This document shows positions 61,271 to 64,000 of a stretch of DNA of 64,000 nt, one piece after another; positions within the stretch are counted from its first letter, which is position 1; each line of letters opens with the position of its first letter. The translations under genes were made by a program, and so were the position numbers. The stretch is from Dimorphilus gyrociliatus. Lineage: Eukaryota > Annelida > Polychaeta > Dinophilidae. Where the stretch lies: NCBI GenBank assembly GCA_904063045.1, contig CAJFCJ010000002.1, positions 3,343,891 through 3,407,890 of the forward strand, read 5' to 3'. The notes below the pieces were generated by a model, which saw only the letters and a list, made by a program, of their open reading frames with translations, ran no database searches and had not been told where the DNA came from.

Positions 61271-61850
61271 ATGGGTGACGAAAAAGTTATGTCCAACTTC
61301 CAAGTACAGAATGTAATTAAATTACTATTGAACCACAAAAAAGGAGAAGACAAGGATGAAAAATGGCCTGAAAAAGCCATTAAAAGCCTTGTTAAGAAAC
61401 TCCGAGGCTTATCGGGTAACGAAGGTATTGATCTACTACTGAATGCAATTTCTCAAAAAGATGCTAATACAAATTGCATAAAAATTCCGAGGTTCGTTGC
61501 AATTTCGCTGGCTGAATATATTAAGTGTGTCTTCGTTGTTAATTTTATAAACATTCTTAGATCTTTGGATGGAAGAATGCAAGTAAGCACGAGGAAAGGA
61601 ATGCCTCATGTTATGTATTGTAGACTATGGCGCTGGCCTGATCTAACCTCTCATAATGAATTAAAATCCATGGATCATTGCATTTTTGCGTTTCATTTAA
61701 AGAGAGATCAAGTAAATTTTACTGACCTTAAATCTCGCAATATATAATAGTTACGTAATTAATTGATTTTTTTTTAGGTTTGCGTCAATCCGTATCACTA
61801 TCAACGCATTAAAACTGAAGAAGTAACTAACACAGATACACTAAAAAGAG
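61271..61850 (+). CDS. receptor-activated Smad, Smad2/3 type, MH1 half (partial)
   Basis: R-Smads carry TGF-beta/activin signals from type I receptors to DNA. Exons: 61271-61491, 61561-61711 and 61778-61850, giving about 148 aa; the MH2 half is beyond the window. MH1 features: [11 protein letters not shown] helix, zinc ligands in NTNCIKI, DHCIFAF and VCVNPYHY (C and H), and the DNA-binding hairpin [16 protein letters not shown], which keeps the base-contacting R, Q and [30 protein letters not shown] and KSLVKKL match Smad2/3 better than Smad1/5. Two hairpin residues differ from the near-universal form (H to T, L to M). The intron 61492-61560 is 69 bp, a multiple of three, and free of stops, so retention would insert 23 residues. 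Exon 3 ends at a GTAGGT donor; the next exon was not found in the remaining 2.1 kb. Confidence 0.93.
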
Positions 61851-64000
61851 GTAGGTTAAAAATTGCGAAAGCATTTCTTTTGAGTTTCTGCATCGCACGT
61901 GATAGGTTAGCTAAAATTGTTGACGTCTAGTATAAATATAACGAAACGAAATGTAAATTTCTATAAGGCAAGCTAGAACATTTCAAAATATAAAAATGTT
62001 GTATTTAAAGGGGATTTTACATCGAAATATACTTGATCTATAGGAAATTATTGTTATCAAACAAGTATTATATGGATTTATATATCTTGATAAACTATAT
62101 TATATAAAACAAAGAGAAAAATGTAATTGAGAGAACCTACAAAAGTTAAAAAATATCTGTTGTTTTATAAAATTATCATAGTTAGATACGCTAGAATAAT
62201 CATATTGAGAGAAAAATTACAAGATTACTTAAATAGTTCTTTTTTAAAAATTGTCTTTTGTATTGTATAGAAGTCTATTCTTAAAAAACTAACAGTAAAA
62301 AAGCTTTTACATTTCTCTTTTTTGAATTAATAATTTCAAACTGAAATATTTAAAAAAAAGATACACTATCACAGCTGTTACCTTCAAAGAATGCTTTATT
62401 CAAACACGTAATTTTGTACATGAAATAACGGTTATATCTTAAGCTGAATATAAACATAACAATAACTTTACTAAGATTATAATGATTTGCTCTTCCTCTT
62501 TATTTTGTCAATTTAAATTATTCTATTGCGTTTATAATATACATTTTTCTAAACAGCTGTTATTTTATTACACAAAAACACTGTCTAATATATATGAGAC
62601 AGTTATTACATAAGCTATACTTATTTTATGGAGAACAATTGCATATTAATAATAATTACTTTTTACTCGGAATTATTCGTTGCGTGATATTTCATGAATA
62701 ATTTTCTTCGAGTGCTTTACTAGAATTCTTTTATTTTCTCCAAAAAGGAAAATCTATATAATATTTTAGCTAATTATTAAAGGATGATTTCTTTTATAGA
62801 TATTCTTGTTAAGAGTATTAATTGACTTTTTTATACTCATTTGAATAAATAGACTTAGTTGCTCAAAAGCCAAGTTAGTAGGTTTATTTTACTTGGAATG
62901 AACTTAAAACATTGGGTTTGTTTTAAATATCGGTTATAAAGAGAAATGTTCTGTAACTTAGTTATATTGGCAATTTCAAAGATTAAAATCCGTGTAATAC
63001 TCATAAACAATCAGAAACATATGAAGTTTTCTTTGACGTAAGCAGATGGAGATAGAACTCGTCAAGTAACTCCTGTATTTTTCTCAGTAAGCTTTTTTTG
63101 TTAAATCACAATGAAAAGAGATACGGTATGTTTAATTTATCCGTAAACTTGAGTAATCTATAATTTTAAATGAAAATCAGTTCGTCATACGACCTAAAGT
63201 ATATGATGTCAGAGGTATGTTACTGTAAACTTAGTGTTGCATCCAGAACGAATGGAAAGCCTAATATATATCTATCTCAAGATTTGAAACATACTTAATG
63301 TTTTTAGTAAATCATTAGGTGGCGCTTTATGTCTTCGAAATGTTTTTTACAATGTTACCTGTTATGGCCATCTATTAGATTATCTAGTAATTAAACCATA
63401 TCACAATGAAGAGATAATCCTTTTTGAATAGAGACCAAATATAGGTCACGATAACCGTGACATTTTTAGTAAAAAGATATAGTAAGGGGAAAGTTTATAT
63501 ATAACATACACATACATACAGTATTTATATATAGAATATAAATATATGGCTCATTGAATGATGCTTTGCGAAGGTGCTAATTAAATAATAATAGCTGGTT
63601 AAATAAAACACTAATTAATCCCCGTGAGTTAAATTAGTCGCATTCAAATTTCAGATAATGAATCTAGTCATTTAAAGATCAAATTGGAAAATTTGGTGGT
63701 ACTCTCTGACCTTAAACAAAAACATTTAATTAAATAAACTTCACGTGATAAATAACAACTTCATATGTCAAACTAAACTAAACAAACGCTACCGATATAC
63801 TGTATTGTGAAATTTAGACTAAAATGTACAACAAATATTTTTGTAGATAATGACATACTCTCAGCTTTGTTAATAAAAAGTACACTAAGGTACACATTCT
63901 AAGAACAATAACTGACCTTAAAGCTAAAAATTAATCCTACTCTCAGATATTTAATTGAAGCGTACAATATCAAATTACAATTTAGACTATATTTATATTT
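61851..64000 (+). other. long Smad2/3 intron, no exon found
   Basis: AT-rich DNA after the exon 3 donor. I see no MH2 or linker exon. The only notable site is CATTAGGTGGCGCTTT at 63313-63328, close to the CTCF core. Confidence 0.55.

Noticed and set aside
1-64000. tRNA or rRNA genes, CRISPR arrays, transposons with recognisable ends or polymerases
   Set aside because: By eye I found no tRNA-type B-box with a paired acceptor, no reverse transcriptase or transposase frame, and no spaced direct repeats outside the coding repeat array.

Overview
The window is AT-rich nuclear DNA from a small-genome animal. Eleven protein-coding genes can be read, all but one complete. Most introns are 45-75 bp with GT..AG ends, and reading frames stay open across every junction I joined. 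The gene content (VAC14, a glutamine synthetase I/lengsin-like protein, ABCC transporters, GRP94, an ISG20/AEN-type exonuclease, an inhibitory Smad and a Smad2/3) is that of a bilaterian invertebrate. The compact introns would suit a miniaturised lophotrochozoan such as a tiny annelid, but that placement is a guess.

Layout. 1-5.9 kb: gene-free. 5.9-9.3 kb (minus): lengsin-like glutamine-synthetase-fold gene. 10.5-17.2 kb (minus): VAC14 in 12 exons. It shares a 358-bp divergent promoter with a four-pass MARVEL-like membrane protein gene (17.6-18.4 kb, plus). 18.9-42.5 kb: a tandem cluster, all on minus, of four intact ABCC (MRP4-like) transporter genes, here called A to D. It also holds two decayed copies, one downstream of A and one between C and D. 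42.7-50.1 kb (minus): a very long secreted acidic protein built of thrombospondin-type-3-like calcium-binding repeats. 50.2-53.2 kb (minus): the ER chaperone GRP94 (HSP90B1), ending KEEL. 54.7-55.4 kb (plus): a DEDDh exonuclease. 56.3-60.0 kb (minus): an inhibitory Smad (Smad6/7 type). 61.3 kb onward (plus): the MH1 half of a Smad2/3-type gene that runs out of the window.

The points most worth attention are as follows. (1) The I-Smad and Smad2/3 genes lie head to head 1.3 kb apart, which matches the SMAD6/SMAD3 and SMAD7/SMAD2 linkages in human. (2) The I-Smad gene carries seven GGCGCC sites, six of them intronic, and two of these fit the BMP activation element, which suggests direct Smad feedback. 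(3) A 69-bp stop-free intron in the Smad2/3 MH1 domain sits exactly where vertebrate SMAD2 carries its exon-3 insert. (4) About 750 bp encoding NBD2 is identical between ABCC genes C and D while the rest of the two genes is diverged, which indicates very recent gene conversion. (5) The GRP94 ER-retrieval signal sits alone on an 18-nt terminal exon.

Exon coordinates were derived by hand from splice signals, frame continuity, paralogue alignment and remembered family sequence. Transcript ends were not determined.
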